Shown here: positions 53,296 through 61,926 of the stretch, piece after piece
Numbering within the stretch: the stretch's first letter is position 1
Layout: every line of letters starts with the position of its first letter
Assembly (NCBI RefSeq): GCF_019752095.1
Contig: NZ_JAIEMO010000035.1
Coordinates: forward strand, 1-64,000
Origin: Nitrosomonas sp.
GTDB taxonomy: Bacteria > Pseudomonadota > Gammaproteobacteria > Burkholderiales > Nitrosomonadaceae
Reading direction: 5' to 3'
Length of the DNA: 64,000 bases
Notes under the pieces: model-generated
Seen by the model: the letters and a program-made list of their open reading frames with translations, nothing else
Database searches by the model: none
What the model was told of the DNA's origin: nothing
Position numbers and translations under genes: made by a program

Positions 53296-53751
53296 ATGGT
53301 TCATCTATCGAAGCCAACTAGACTCTCTCTTTTCATTATAATATTATTGATTATTTCGTTCCCCGCCTTGACTAGCGAACCTCCTGCCGCTGTAGACTGT
53401 TGCCAACAATCTGACGCACAACAGCCAGACTTGATCGAACTACCTGCTGAGGCAATTCAACAACTTAAAATTGATGCAGGATTTGGCTGGGGAATTTTTA
53501 GTGGCACCATCTACAATGGCAATGACCGCTATTATGTGACACAACTCATTGTCAGCATGACACCGATCCACGATCATCACCAGATGCATATGCATGAAAA
53601 TATGTCGCATGAAACGAAGCAACACCAAATCAACCTAGAGCTACCGCCAGTAACGAAAGGCGCTCTCTCCATGGCGCTTACAGATGATGATGTCCATGTG
53701 CATGATTTCAAGTGGGAAGTCATCAAAGTCATGGGATATCAAGTACCCTAA
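53296..53751 (+). CDS. Secreted His/Met-rich protein, possible metal binder
   Basis: The product is 151 residues. A signal peptide spans about 1-27. The mature domain has two Cys (CC at 35-36) and a beta-rich core (WGIFSGTIYNGNDRYYVTQLIVSM). A loop at 92-110 holds seven His (92, 94, 95, 98, 100, 105, 110) and three Met (97, 99, 103). More His follow in DDDVHVHDF. Such loops commonly bind copper, nickel or zinc. AAGGA lies about 6 nt before the ATG. I do not recognise a named family; metal binding is inferred from composition. Confidence 0.75.
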   Translation: MVHLSKPTRLSLFIIILLIISFPALTSEPPAAVDCCQQSDAQQPDLIELPAEAIQQLKIDAGFGWGIFSGTIYNGNDRYYVTQLIVSMTPIHDHHQMHMHENMSHETKQHQINLELPPVTKGALSMALTDDDVHVHDFKWEVIKVMGYQVP

Positions 53752-53922
53752 CTAATCAACAGGATGCAGCTTATGCTAGCATTTCTTCTATTTAAGGTTT
53801 ATCGGAAAAGTGATTACTACCATTTCCCTCGTGACACAGTGTATTATCGTGCTAAATGTTTAAAGTAATTTTGCACCTTTTTTTGCGCCTCTTTCTAACT
53901 TATAAAATAATAAAGGCAAGTC

Positions 53923-55149
53923 ATGGTTAGCGCATCCAACGTCAAGATTTTGATTCTCGATGACGATAGCTTCATGCTCAAACTCCTGACACGCATGCTT
54001 GCCAAGCTGGGCTATACTTCCGTCGTTACTTGCGACAACGGTTCCGATGCTCTGAAGAAAATTGATCAAATCGACACCTGCCCAGATTTAATTCTACTCG
54101 ACTTGAATATGCCCGATATGGATGGTATTGAGTTTGTGCGTTATTTGGTAGATCGGCAATATCACGGCAAACTAATTTTAGTCAGTGGTGAAGACGAACG
54201 CATGCTTAAAACCGCTGAGCGACTGGTTCATGCACACAAAATATCCATGCTTGGCTACCTGCTCAAACCCGTAAATCCTGAAAAGCTATCTGAAATACTA
54301 CAACAATGGGAACCTGATTCTTCAACCGAGCAGCAACCTAACAAAAAAATTTATGTCGCAGCAGATATTCAATCCGCTCTTGCTCAGCATGAATTAGTCA
54401 ATTACTACCAACCTAAAGTATCGGTAGCAACAGGCGATGTTATAGGCGCAGAAACATTGGTGCGCTGGCATCATCCAAAAGATGGAATCATATTACCCGA
54501 TCGGTTCATTAGCATCGCAGAAGAAAATAATCTGATTGACGACTTGACACACCAAGTTTTGCAGCAGGCCATAGCCCAGGCCAAGCAATGGCATGAGAAG
54601 GGGCTGACACTGCGGATTGGAATTAATGTTTCAATGGATAATCTGGCATCACTGGACTTCCAAGACTTCGTCGTTAATCTGGTGACCGAAAACGGCTTGC
54701 CGCCACAAAAGATCGTACTCGAAGTCACAGAAAGCCAATTAATGGGATCCGATACACGAATACCACTGGAAATCCTAACACGCTTGCGCCTCAAAAGATT
54801 TCATTTGTCGATTGACGATTTTGGTACCGGACATTCATCAATGGCGCAGTTACGCGATATTCCTTTCAATGAACTTAAAATTGACCAAGGCTTCGTGCAT
54901 CGCGCGTGTGAAGATGACACATTGCGCGCCATTTACGATGCCAGTTTATCGATGGGCAAACAACTGGGCATGGATATCGTAGCGGAAGGCGTCGAGGATC
55001 GTAACGATTGGGAATTTTTGCGGCAAACAGGGTGCGATATGGCACAAGGAAATTTTATTTCCAGGCCGTTGCTGCCTAATGATTTTCCCCGCTGGATGGA
55101 AGAATGGCAAAATAAAGTACGCACCGAATTAATCGTCGCGCCAGAGTAG
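53923..55149 (+). CDS. Response regulator with EAL domain (c-di-GMP phosphodiesterase)
   Basis: The product is 408 residues. The receiver domain (1-130) has Asp13-15 and phosphoacceptor Asp60 (LLDLNMPDMDG). The EAL domain (about 155-400) has GAETLVRW, with ETL for EAL. The catalytic set otherwise looks complete: the Asn in GINVSMDNL, Glu in LEVTES, DDFGTG, LKIDQGF, VAEGVED and the Gln in MAQGNFISRPL. It probably degrades c-di-GMP when phosphorylated. AAAGG lies 6 nt before the ATG. No histidine kinase gene adjoins it, so the phosphodonor is unknown. Confidence 0.94.
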   Translation: MVSASNVKILILDDDSFMLKLLTRMLAKLGYTSVVTCDNGSDALKKIDQIDTCPDLILLDLNMPDMDGIEFVRYLVDRQYHGKLILVSGEDERMLKTAERLVHAHKISMLGYLLKPVNPEKLSEILQQWEPDSSTEQQPNKKIYVAADIQSALAQHELVNYYQPKVSVATGDVIGAETLVRWHHPKDGIILPDRFISIAEENNLIDDLTHQVLQQAIAQAKQWHEKGLTLRIGINVSMDNLASLDFQDFVVNLVTENGLPPQKIVLEVTESQLMGSDTRIPLEILTRLRLKRFHLSIDDFGTGHSSMAQLRDIPFNELKIDQGFVHRACEDDTLRAIYDASLSMGKQLGMDIVAEGVEDRNDWEFLRQTGCDMAQGNFISRPLLPNDFPRWMEEWQNKVRTELIVAPE

Positions 55150-55159
55150 CTTACGATTG

Positions 55160-56140
55160 TTAATGAGCTGGGGCAAACACTTCATGCACCTGGCTAAACG
55201 ATGCACCCGGCGTCAGACCACCGCTGATGACATGCAGTCGGCCATTGACTACAGCCGCGCCCAAGCCATGCCGTGCCGTCGGCATCGGCGCCATAGTCAC
55301 CCAGCGATCTTCTTCCGGCAGGTACATTTCATGCGTATCGAACGTGCCTTCACCGGATTCACCACCCACCACGAAAATGCGTCCGTCGATAACACCAGCG
55401 GCAATACCGCTACGTGCGGTCGGTAATTTAGCGCGTGCGTGCCATTGATTCGTGGCGAGGTCATAGGCTTCGACTACATCCATATTTTTGCGGTAATTTA
55501 AGCTTGGACGCCCACCAATGGCATAAATTTTGTCGCCTGCAACCACAACCGCCAAATGATCACGTGCTGTCGGCATAGCGGCTGCAGGAGTCCATACGTT
55601 GGTTTGCGGGTCGTACACTTCCACGGCGGCGGAATTGTTATCTCCGTCATATCCCCCAATGGCATAGAGATGACCTTGATATACCGCCACGCCTAACGCA
55701 CCACGCGCGGTCGGCATGGGTGCTAATTCATGCCAGGTCTGATTAACTGGATTAAATTGATACAGCGTTGCAACTGCACGCCATACCGATAAACCACCTT
55801 TAGTAAAACCGCCAATCACATACAAATAACCATTTAGAGCGGCAATTCCGGCATGATGACGGCCTTCTGGCAATGGCGTTGTTTCTGTCCAGGCATCGGT
55901 AGCTGGATCATAGATTTCTACCATGCGACTGATAGCGAAATCCAGTACATTGCTAAGACTTGGCTGACTGAATCCACCGACCGCATAGATTTTTCCGTCC
56001 AATGCGGCTGCCGCAATCTCAGTGCGCTTCTCCAATGTCGGAGCCGCATTATGCCAAACGCCAAGATCAGCAGATTCGGCCTGTAATAACGCCGTTTTAA
56101 AAAGAACCAGCAGGACAATCAGAAATCTTAATTTTGACAC
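55160..56140 (-). CDS. Secreted Kelch-repeat protein
   Basis: The product is 326 residues. A signal peptide (about 1-23, ending LLQA) is followed by about six Kelch units, each with a GG pair after a hydrophobic strand (for example KIYAVGGFSQ, YLYVIGGFTKGG, HLYAIGGYDGD, KIYAIGGRPS, RIFVVGGESGEG, RLHVISGG) and a WxxxxPMPTARxxxG half. They form a beta-propeller, probably a binding module in the periplasm or outside the cell. The start is the GTG at 56140, with GGAGGA 5 nt upstream; the in-frame extension to 56221 is rejected. The protein's ligand is unknown. Confidence 0.9.
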   Translation of the reverse strand: MSKLRFLIVLLVLFKTALLQAESADLGVWHNAAPTLEKRTEIAAAALDGKIYAVGGFSQPSLSNVLDFAISRMVEIYDPATDAWTETTPLPEGRHHAGIAALNGYLYVIGGFTKGGLSVWRAVATLYQFNPVNQTWHELAPMPTARGALGVAVYQGHLYAIGGYDGDNNSAAVEVYDPQTNVWTPAAAMPTARDHLAVVVAGDKIYAIGGRPSLNYRKNMDVVEAYDLATNQWHARAKLPTARSGIAAGVIDGRIFVVGGESGEGTFDTHEMYLPEEDRWVTMAPMPTARHGLGAAVVNGRLHVISGGLTPGASFSQVHEVFAPAH

Positions 56141-56195
56141 GGCATTCCTCCTTTTGATTTGGCTGAATGATAACTGCAAAACACATGATTTTGCC

Positions 56196-56708
56196 TTACA
56201 CAACCTTTTCCAAATAATCAATTGTCAAGCCAGAAGCTTTCGGTATTCCCAAATGCAATGGATACGCTTCAACTTGACCGGTCAAGCAGTAGCCTCTACG
56301 TTGGTAAAATGCGATCAATTCCGGTCGCTGCGATACCACGAACATAATAAATTTGCGCACTTGCATTGTGTGACAAGCAAAGACCTCCACTTGTTCAAGC
56401 ATATATTTACCAAATCCTTGCTGTTGCAGACTTGGGTGAACCGAGAAAAAACCGATGTAGGCATGCTCGTCTTCTTTCGCGATATAAATACACGACGCCA
56501 GCATGAAAGGTTGATTGGCAACAAAAAAACAAGCATCAGGGTGCGCCATAGCAGCTTCTATTTCCAGCCGATCGGTTCTGTCACCTTGAATAATTGCAGC
56601 TTCTGTGGTCCAGCCAATCTCCCCGCGATAGGTCTGATTGATCAGATCACTAATCGCTTGCGCTTGGTGATAACCGGCCTTTTCAAGACGACAAGTAGAG
56701 AAATCCAT
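56196..56708 (-). CDS. GNAT family N-acetyltransferase
   Basis: The product is 170 residues. It transfers acetyl from acetyl-CoA to an amine. The acetyl-CoA-binding motif is in SVHPSLQQQGFGKYMLEQVE (Q-x-x-G-x-G/A type), preceded by YIGFFSVHP and followed by FVVSQRPELIAFYQRRGYCLTG. The substrate is not known. It is the second gene from the right of a leftward set ending in the Kelch gene. A weak ribosome site precedes ATG 56708. Confidence 0.92.
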   Translation of the reverse strand: MDFSTCRLEKAGYHQAQAISDLINQTYRGEIGWTTEAAIIQGDRTDRLEIEAAMAHPDACFFVANQPFMLASCIYIAKEDEHAYIGFFSVHPSLQQQGFGKYMLEQVEVFACHTMQVRKFIMFVVSQRPELIAFYQRRGYCLTGQVEAYPLHLGIPKASGLTIDYLEKVV

Positions 56709-56749
56709 CCGATAATATTGAATTCTTTGGAATGTAGCGCCGAGGGAAT

Positions 56750-57133
56750 CTAGTCAACACCCAAGACCGGACTTTTGGTCAAAGCAACCAATACGATATA
56801 AGCAAATACAAAAAGGGCTGCAACCCAAGCGGCAATCCTTGTTTTGCGGGTTTTGCCAAAGCGCATCGCTACCATGCCTAGACCAATATACACCAGCAAA
56901 CCGAATATCTTCGCAGCCAGCCAAGCATGTTCTAGCGGATTCTGCTGGATCGCGATCGCCAGTAGAATGGCACTGACAAGTAACACCGTATCGTTGATAT
57001 GCGGCAGGATCTTAACCCAGCGTTGGCGCAGGTTTTCAGAATCCTGAATTAGCCAAATACCGCGTAAAAAAAATAACGAGAAACTCAAAATCACGCTACC
57101 GACATGAACCATTTTCAATAATGCGTAATCCAT
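56750..57133 (-). CDS. SirB family membrane protein
   Basis: The product is 127 residues with four hydrophobic segments. MDYALLKMVHVGSVILSFSLFFLRGIWLI, of which HVGSVILSFSLFFLRG is typical, then LPHINDTVLLVSAILLAI and WLAAKIFGLLVYIGLGMVAMRFGKTRKTRI give the SirB2 signature. The function is not established despite the invasion-related name. ATG 57133 lies two bases after the stop of the CopD-like gene; an in-frame TTG or other start up to 57157 would overlap that gene. Confidence 0.9.
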   Translation of the reverse strand: MDYALLKMVHVGSVILSFSLFFLRGIWLIQDSENLRQRWVKILPHINDTVLLVSAILLAIAIQQNPLEHAWLAAKIFGLLVYIGLGMVAMRFGKTRKTRIAAWVAALFVFAYIVLVALTKSPVLGVD

Positions 57134-57135
57134 TA

Positions 57136-57618
57136 TCAGTAGCCAGGAATTAGCCAACCGTGGCTACCAGCCACGGCACCGGCAATGGTAATCAAGCTAA
57201 GTATCAATAAGGTCATATGCTTACGCTGAATTTTAATAAACATTTCCGCTGTGATATTTTTCTGCGCCGATACTGCAGCTTGGCGGCGGGCACGCGGTTC
57301 CATAACAAACAACATCACGCTAAACAACAACCAAATTAACACCATGGTATGCATCCACCAATATTGCCAATGCACAAAACGTTGCCAGACATCCAACGCG
57401 TACACCATGTAAAAACCACTTAAACCGACGACCAATGTAGTAACCCGCGCCTGTGCGGCAAAACGTTGCCGGAAACGAGTAAAAATTTCTATCGCTTCCG
57501 CTGCTGATGACATGCGCGCGAGCATCGGTAACAGCAACAAGGTTACCATCGCTACACCACCAATCCACAGAACTACACCCAGTACATGCAATACTCGGGC
57601 AAGTATCAATTCGTCCAT
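57136..57618 (-). CDS. CopD-like integral membrane protein
   Basis: The product is 160 residues with four hydrophobic segments. ILARVLHVLGVVLWIGGVAMVTLLLLPM contains the H-x-x-x-x-x-x-W-x-G-G motif of CopD/YphA-type heme or copper-related proteins. Later parts (RVTTLVVGLSGFYMVYAL, WWMHTMVLIWLLFSVMLFVMEP) fit the same family. The function, perhaps in heme or copper handling, is not certain. It is followed two bases later by the sirB-type gene, and both are read leftward. Confidence 0.82.
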   Translation of the reverse strand: MDELILARVLHVLGVVLWIGGVAMVTLLLLPMLARMSSAAEAIEIFTRFRQRFAAQARVTTLVVGLSGFYMVYALDVWQRFVHWQYWWMHTMVLIWLLFSVMLFVMEPRARRQAAVSAQKNITAEMFIKIQRKHMTLLILSLITIAGAVAGSHGWLIPGY

Positions 57619-57752
57619 GCATTTATTACCAGTTTAGTAGCAAACTTAGAAAACATTAAAAACCACTCTAAAATCGAGTTCATCTGGATGTTAAGCAACA
57701 CAGCCCCTCTCTGCGCATAAACAACGCCGTTTATAATGAAATAAGTCGTCGA

Positions 57753-58103
57753 TCACTCATTCTCTGAAACCCATACTTCGGCTTCTTCATAATTATGAAA
57801 CACCATTACGTTGGCGTTAACAAACAGATTAAAAACCCAAGTACCCCAAGTCTGCCATTCGTCATCCGTGACAACGGCCACTCGGTTAAACTCGCTGCCA
57901 TGATCACGCATGAACTTGACTTCTTCCCAGGCGACATCGACGGTGTAATTCAGCATGTCACGCCAATCAAACAAAAGATTCGCCTTGCCATCAAAGTGCT
58001 GCTTGTATAACACCTGCTGCTCAAATTCATGATAATCGGTCAAGGTAAATTCGCCAATGACTGCAACAATTACCAAGTTACCCTTTTTTTGAATTGTAAT
58101 CAT
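57753..58103 (-). CDS. STAS/SpoIIAA-like domain protein
   Basis: The product is 116 residues. MITIQKKGNLVIVAVIGEFTLTDYHEFEQQV, then FDGKANLLFDWRDMLNYTVDVAWEEVKFMRDHG and NRVAVVTDDEWQTWGTWVFNLFVNANVMVFHNYEEAEVWV match the SpoIIAA-like family (DUF3478), a STAS fold found singly in many bacteria. A signalling or lipid-binding role is guessed from the fold. The ATG has GGGATGGG upstream. It stands between the membrane pair and the EamA gene, all on the minus strand. Confidence 0.87.
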   Translation of the reverse strand: MITIQKKGNLVIVAVIGEFTLTDYHEFEQQVLYKQHFDGKANLLFDWRDMLNYTVDVAWEEVKFMRDHGSEFNRVAVVTDDEWQTWGTWVFNLFVNANVMVFHNYEEAEVWVSENE

Positions 58104-58188
58104 GATCCCATCCCAAATAATAACAAGCTCATCATAGGCAATTAAACAGATTGGTGCAAATTTTGCCTGCTAGCAACTGGCGGCAAGA

Positions 58189-59049
58189 TCACTTTTGAGT
58201 AACGGCTGGCGTCAATTTAAAACCTAAAATACCACTGAGTAATCCACCCGCAACGATCAACCCCATACCCAACCAAGCAATCGGCGATAAAATTTCATTC
58301 CAAAACCAGATTCCCCAAAGACTGGAAAATAATATCGTGCTATAACCCAATGAAGATACGACCAGAGTAACACCTCGATGATAAGCACGCGTCATCGCCA
58401 ATTGTGCCAGGGTTGCAACCAGACCAATTCCGAGCAACAACAACAATCCATGACCGGTAATCGGGCTAAATGTGGTAAATAGCAGCCACACACCGGTTAA
58501 CACAGTACTAATCAAGGTAAAATAAAACACTACGAGCCATTCCGTTTCACCCAGATTACCTAATTGCTTGACATTGATATATGCGATCGCTGCAAAAAAA
58601 CCTGATGCAATGCCCATTACGCCCGAAAACCATTGCTCATCTGGCACGGTAGGACGCAACAATAACATCACCCCCATAAAGCCCAATATCACAGTCACGA
58701 CCAGTGGCCAATGAATATGCTCTTTCAGAATCAGAGTGGAAAATAATGCGGCAAAAAGAGGCCAAGTATAATTCAGCGAAACGGCGGTAGCTAACGGCAA
58801 TTGCGTTAAGCAATAAAAGAACATCAACAGGCTGACCAAGCCGGTTACTCCGCGCCAACAGTGAATCCGCCAATGGGGCGTGCGCACCGACAAGCGATAA
58901 AAACGAAGAATCAGATAGGTCATCCAAACACCAAACAGCGATCGATAAAATACCAGCTCGGTGCTGGAAAAATAGGCAGCCCCGAGTTTAACCAGCACCC
59001 CCATGCAAGCAAACATAAATGCAGCAACCAGCATCCACATCGAACGCAT
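58189..59049 (-). CDS. EamA-type DMT family permease
   Basis: The product is 286 residues with ten predicted transmembrane helices in two EamA repeats. MFACMGVLVKLGAAYFSSTELVFYRSLFG starts the first repeat and LGETEWLVVFYFTLISTVLTGVWLLF the second. It probably exports a metabolite or amino acid; the substrate cannot be told. ATG 59049 is chosen because the hydrophobic region begins at once and AAGGA lies about 11 nt upstream; the 22-codon upstream extension overlaps the Rieske gene. It is 43 bp downstream of the oxygenase gene and likely in one unit with it. Confidence 0.92.
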   Translation of the reverse strand: MRSMWMLVAAFMFACMGVLVKLGAAYFSSTELVFYRSLFGVWMTYLILRFYRLSVRTPHWRIHCWRGVTGLVSLLMFFYCLTQLPLATAVSLNYTWPLFAALFSTLILKEHIHWPLVVTVILGFMGVMLLLRPTVPDEQWFSGVMGIASGFFAAIAYINVKQLGNLGETEWLVVFYFTLISTVLTGVWLLFTTFSPITGHGLLLLLGIGLVATLAQLAMTRAYHRGVTLVVSSLGYSTILFSSLWGIWFWNEILSPIAWLGMGLIVAGGLLSGILGFKLTPAVTQK

Positions 59050-59092
59050 TAATCTGTCTTCCTTGAATATTGAAATTACGACTGAACAGCCA

Positions 59093-60205
59093 TCAAAGGC
59101 GTGATCCGATCTCACGTCGCAGGAATTGATGAAAATGCTCCATCCCGGCCTCCATTGGCATTTGATAAGGTCCTACTTCGTTCAGATTCTGAGCATATAA
59201 CGCACGCCGACCTGCAGTCATCAATTGACAGATTTCTTCATCTTCACGCGCGGTTTCCTTATAGGCAGCCTGTTCAGCTTCCACAAAATCACGTTCGAAT
59301 AATGCAATTTCTTCTGGATAATAGAATTCAACCACATTCATGCAACTTTCAATGCCGGTCGGCAATATCGTACTAACAACAAGCGTATAGGGATACCACT
59401 CCAACATGATATTAGGAAAATACAGCAACCAAATGGCACCATGTGGTGGCATTTTTCCTTCAGTTTGCTGTAGCACTTGCTCATGCCATTTAGCATACAC
59501 GGGACTACCAGGCCTCTGCAGACGCGCGCAATCGATGGCTATTGTTTGCGCGCTGTACCAACTGTCAAACTCCCAATTGAGTTTTTCGGTATCGACGAAA
59601 TGACCCAGGCCCGGATGAAACGAATCGACATGATAATCCTCCAGATAAACCTCTATAAATGTCTTCCAGTTACAATCGTAATGTTCGATCTGCACACGAT
59701 CCATCAAGTAACCGGAAAAATCAAAACACTGAAGAACATCGGAACTCAATTTTGCCAAATCCTGTGCCACGTTACGCTTACCAGCAAAAAGCAAACCATT
59801 CCAGGTTTGCAGCGGCGTTTTTGCAAGATTGAGGCAAGGATTCTGATCAAAATGCGGTGCGCCCAGCAATTTCCCATCCAGCGCGTACGTCCAACGATGA
59901 ATCGGGCACACAATGTTTTTGGTATTACTCCTGCCACTCAATAGCAGAGCTTGCCGATGTCGACAAACATTAGAAAGCAATTCAATCCCTTGTCCATTAC
60001 GCACCAACACTTTGGCTTTCCCCATCCGTTCCGGTACGTAATAATCTCCAATATTTGGTACCATTGCTTCATGACCCACGTATCCAAGCCCTTGGTCGAA
60101 CAGTATACGTTTTTCAATTTCAAGGATTCTTGGATCCAGGTACCAGTCAATGGGGAGTTGCGCTGACAGTTCTGTCAGTTGTGAGATCTCAGCCATATTT
60201 GACAT
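59093..60205 (-). CDS. Rieske non-heme iron oxygenase, alpha subunit type
   Basis: The product is 370 residues. The Rieske [2Fe-2S] cluster is held by Cys81, His83, Cys100 and His103 (CRHRQALLLS and CPIHRWTYALDG). The catalytic iron ligands are His192 and His197 in LEDYHVDSFHPGLG, with Asp190 linking the two centres as in known ring hydroxylases. The substrate is unknown; the family includes choline, carnitine and aromatic monooxygenases. AAGG lies 7 nt before the ATG. The only neighbour in its unit is a permease, so a reductase must come from elsewhere. Confidence 0.92.
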   Translation of the reverse strand: MSNMAEISQLTELSAQLPIDWYLDPRILEIEKRILFDQGLGYVGHEAMVPNIGDYYVPERMGKAKVLVRNGQGIELLSNVCRHRQALLLSGRSNTKNIVCPIHRWTYALDGKLLGAPHFDQNPCLNLAKTPLQTWNGLLFAGKRNVAQDLAKLSSDVLQCFDFSGYLMDRVQIEHYDCNWKTFIEVYLEDYHVDSFHPGLGHFVDTEKLNWEFDSWYSAQTIAIDCARLQRPGSPVYAKWHEQVLQQTEGKMPPHGAIWLLYFPNIMLEWYPYTLVVSTILPTGIESCMNVVEFYYPEEIALFERDFVEAEQAAYKETAREDEEICQLMTAGRRALYAQNLNEVGPYQMPMEAGMEHFHQFLRREIGSRL

Positions 60206-60429
60206 ATAAATACCTTATATTCTCCCTAGTAAAAAATTAGCGGAAAAAGACACACGAAAAGATAAAAATTTAAAACCAAATTATGCAAGTAAAAAACGAA
60301 AAAACGATTGCTTGGCTATAATAGCAATCTTAATAGTAAAATATCAGCATCCGCCTATCATTGTGACAACCGCAAAGTGTAAATTGTACAAGATTGAATT
60401 TTTAATTAATCAAAAAAGAGAGCATCTTA

Positions 60430-61836
60430 ATGAAATCCACACACTTATTTAAAAAGAATTCATGGATAGCCTTATTATCCACAGCATTTATTGTGGGACT
60501 TGTCGCTTGTGATAGTAGTGAGAATACTGCCACAACATCGTCATCCTCCACATCAGCGACCAAAAGAAATATGCCCACCGGCCCAGCCGTGGGTATTTTA
60601 GTTGATTCCCCAGTCTCTGGCGTTAGCTATAACGCCTCTTCCGGCAAATCGGGCATAACTGATGAGCAAGGTAATTTTAACTTCAACCATGGCGACAAAA
60701 TAGAATTCAAATTGGGCGGTTTGACACTGGGAAATATTCCGGGTTCACAAATTGTGACGCCGATTGAACTGGCAGGAGATAACAACAACAAATTACAAAA
60801 TTTATTGGTCCTATTGCAATCCATTGATTCCGATAGAAATTTATCCAATGGAATTTCCATTTCGCAGGAAACGGCTGCTGCCGTCAAAGGATCCATTAAT
60901 CTCAACAGTAATCCGGAAACATTTGCTGAATCCGCTAATTTAAAAAGCATCATGGAAGCTGGAGGCATAGAAGGCGAAGCCAGAACCCCTGAGGAGGCAC
61001 GCGACCATTTCATGTCACAAGGTGTCGCACTGCTCAGCGCACAAATCTGGGTAAGCTATACCGATCAAAACGCCAGCGTACTGCGGGTGGCAGCCGATAG
61101 CAGCGGGGAATATTTACAGGGCGACGCCAGACCGGATGATTCCTGTGATGAAAATCGCGTATGTAGTGGGCGAACCATTTTTCAGGCAGGTGTCGAAGCA
61201 GGTGTTGTCAGTGCGGTTGATTTCGATAATCGTGGATTCAAGCTAGTTGGTAAACCGACCATCGACACCAACCTCAGAGCTGGTTTATCCGATCCGGGAC
61301 CAACCCGCAGGGTACGTACCGACGGTTTAGAATTGATGTATTCTGACATTGTAACGGTACAAAGAGAACGAGAAAAAACCAGTGTATTTGGTGAACTCTT
61401 TCATATCGCCAAGCCAATCGAACTCAGTAACGAAAATGAAGTGGCAGAAAAAGAAGTCAAGGAAACACGATTCGCAAAAATTGATAACGATGCGACCGGA
61501 ATCATCGGAGCCTGGGCTTATGATGAAAATGCCATTAAAACACAAACGCTGATATTCTTTCCAAACGGTAAATTTCTAATGATCGACCCAACGGGTGAAG
61601 CACAACGCGAAGATCAAGCAGAATGTGGGAAACCCGGTATCGAATTTGCATCGTATTCCTACGACAAGGGAAGCAACAAGCTCGATTTATCAAGGTTTAC
61701 CTATAACACGAATGGCTGTGTCGGCTTCTCCCATCAGGAAGGTAGCGCAAATTTCTCAATCAGCTCTGACGGAACTACGGCTCAATTAGAAAAATCCCGC
61801 GAACCATCCATTACGCTATACCGCGTTTCGAAATAA
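60430..61836 (+). CDS. Large Ser/Thr-rich lipoprotein of unknown role
   Basis: The product is 468 residues. A signal ends at the lipobox LVAC (Cys27), then a Ser/Thr linker. A domain at about 52-130 (AVGILVDSPVSGVSYNASSGKSGITDEQGNFNFNHGDKIEFKLGG) resembles a beta-sandwich seen in surface lipoproteins and adhesin-like proteins of marine and nitrifying bacteria. The C-terminal part (about 355-465) has IIGAWAYDENAIKTQTLIFFPNGKFLMID, a lipocalin-like or DUF-type fold. I cannot name the family. GAGAG lies about 8 nt upstream of the ATG. It probably sits at the outer membrane. Confidence 0.8.
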   Translation: MKSTHLFKKNSWIALLSTAFIVGLVACDSSENTATTSSSSTSATKRNMPTGPAVGILVDSPVSGVSYNASSGKSGITDEQGNFNFNHGDKIEFKLGGLTLGNIPGSQIVTPIELAGDNNNKLQNLLVLLQSIDSDRNLSNGISISQETAAAVKGSINLNSNPETFAESANLKSIMEAGGIEGEARTPEEARDHFMSQGVALLSAQIWVSYTDQNASVLRVAADSSGEYLQGDARPDDSCDENRVCSGRTIFQAGVEAGVVSAVDFDNRGFKLVGKPTIDTNLRAGLSDPGPTRRVRTDGLELMYSDIVTVQREREKTSVFGELFHIAKPIELSNENEVAEKEVKETRFAKIDNDATGIIGAWAYDENAIKTQTLIFFPNGKFLMIDPTGEAQREDQAECGKPGIEFASYSYDKGSNKLDLSRFTYNTNGCVGFSHQEGSANFSISSDGTTAQLEKSREPSITLYRVSK

Positions 61837-61926
61837 CTTGTTACTCCAATCTTGACACGTTACTCACTGGAATTTGTTCAAAACCAGGTGGGTAACGTCT
61901 CTCAGCCGCAATAGTCCCGACTGCTC

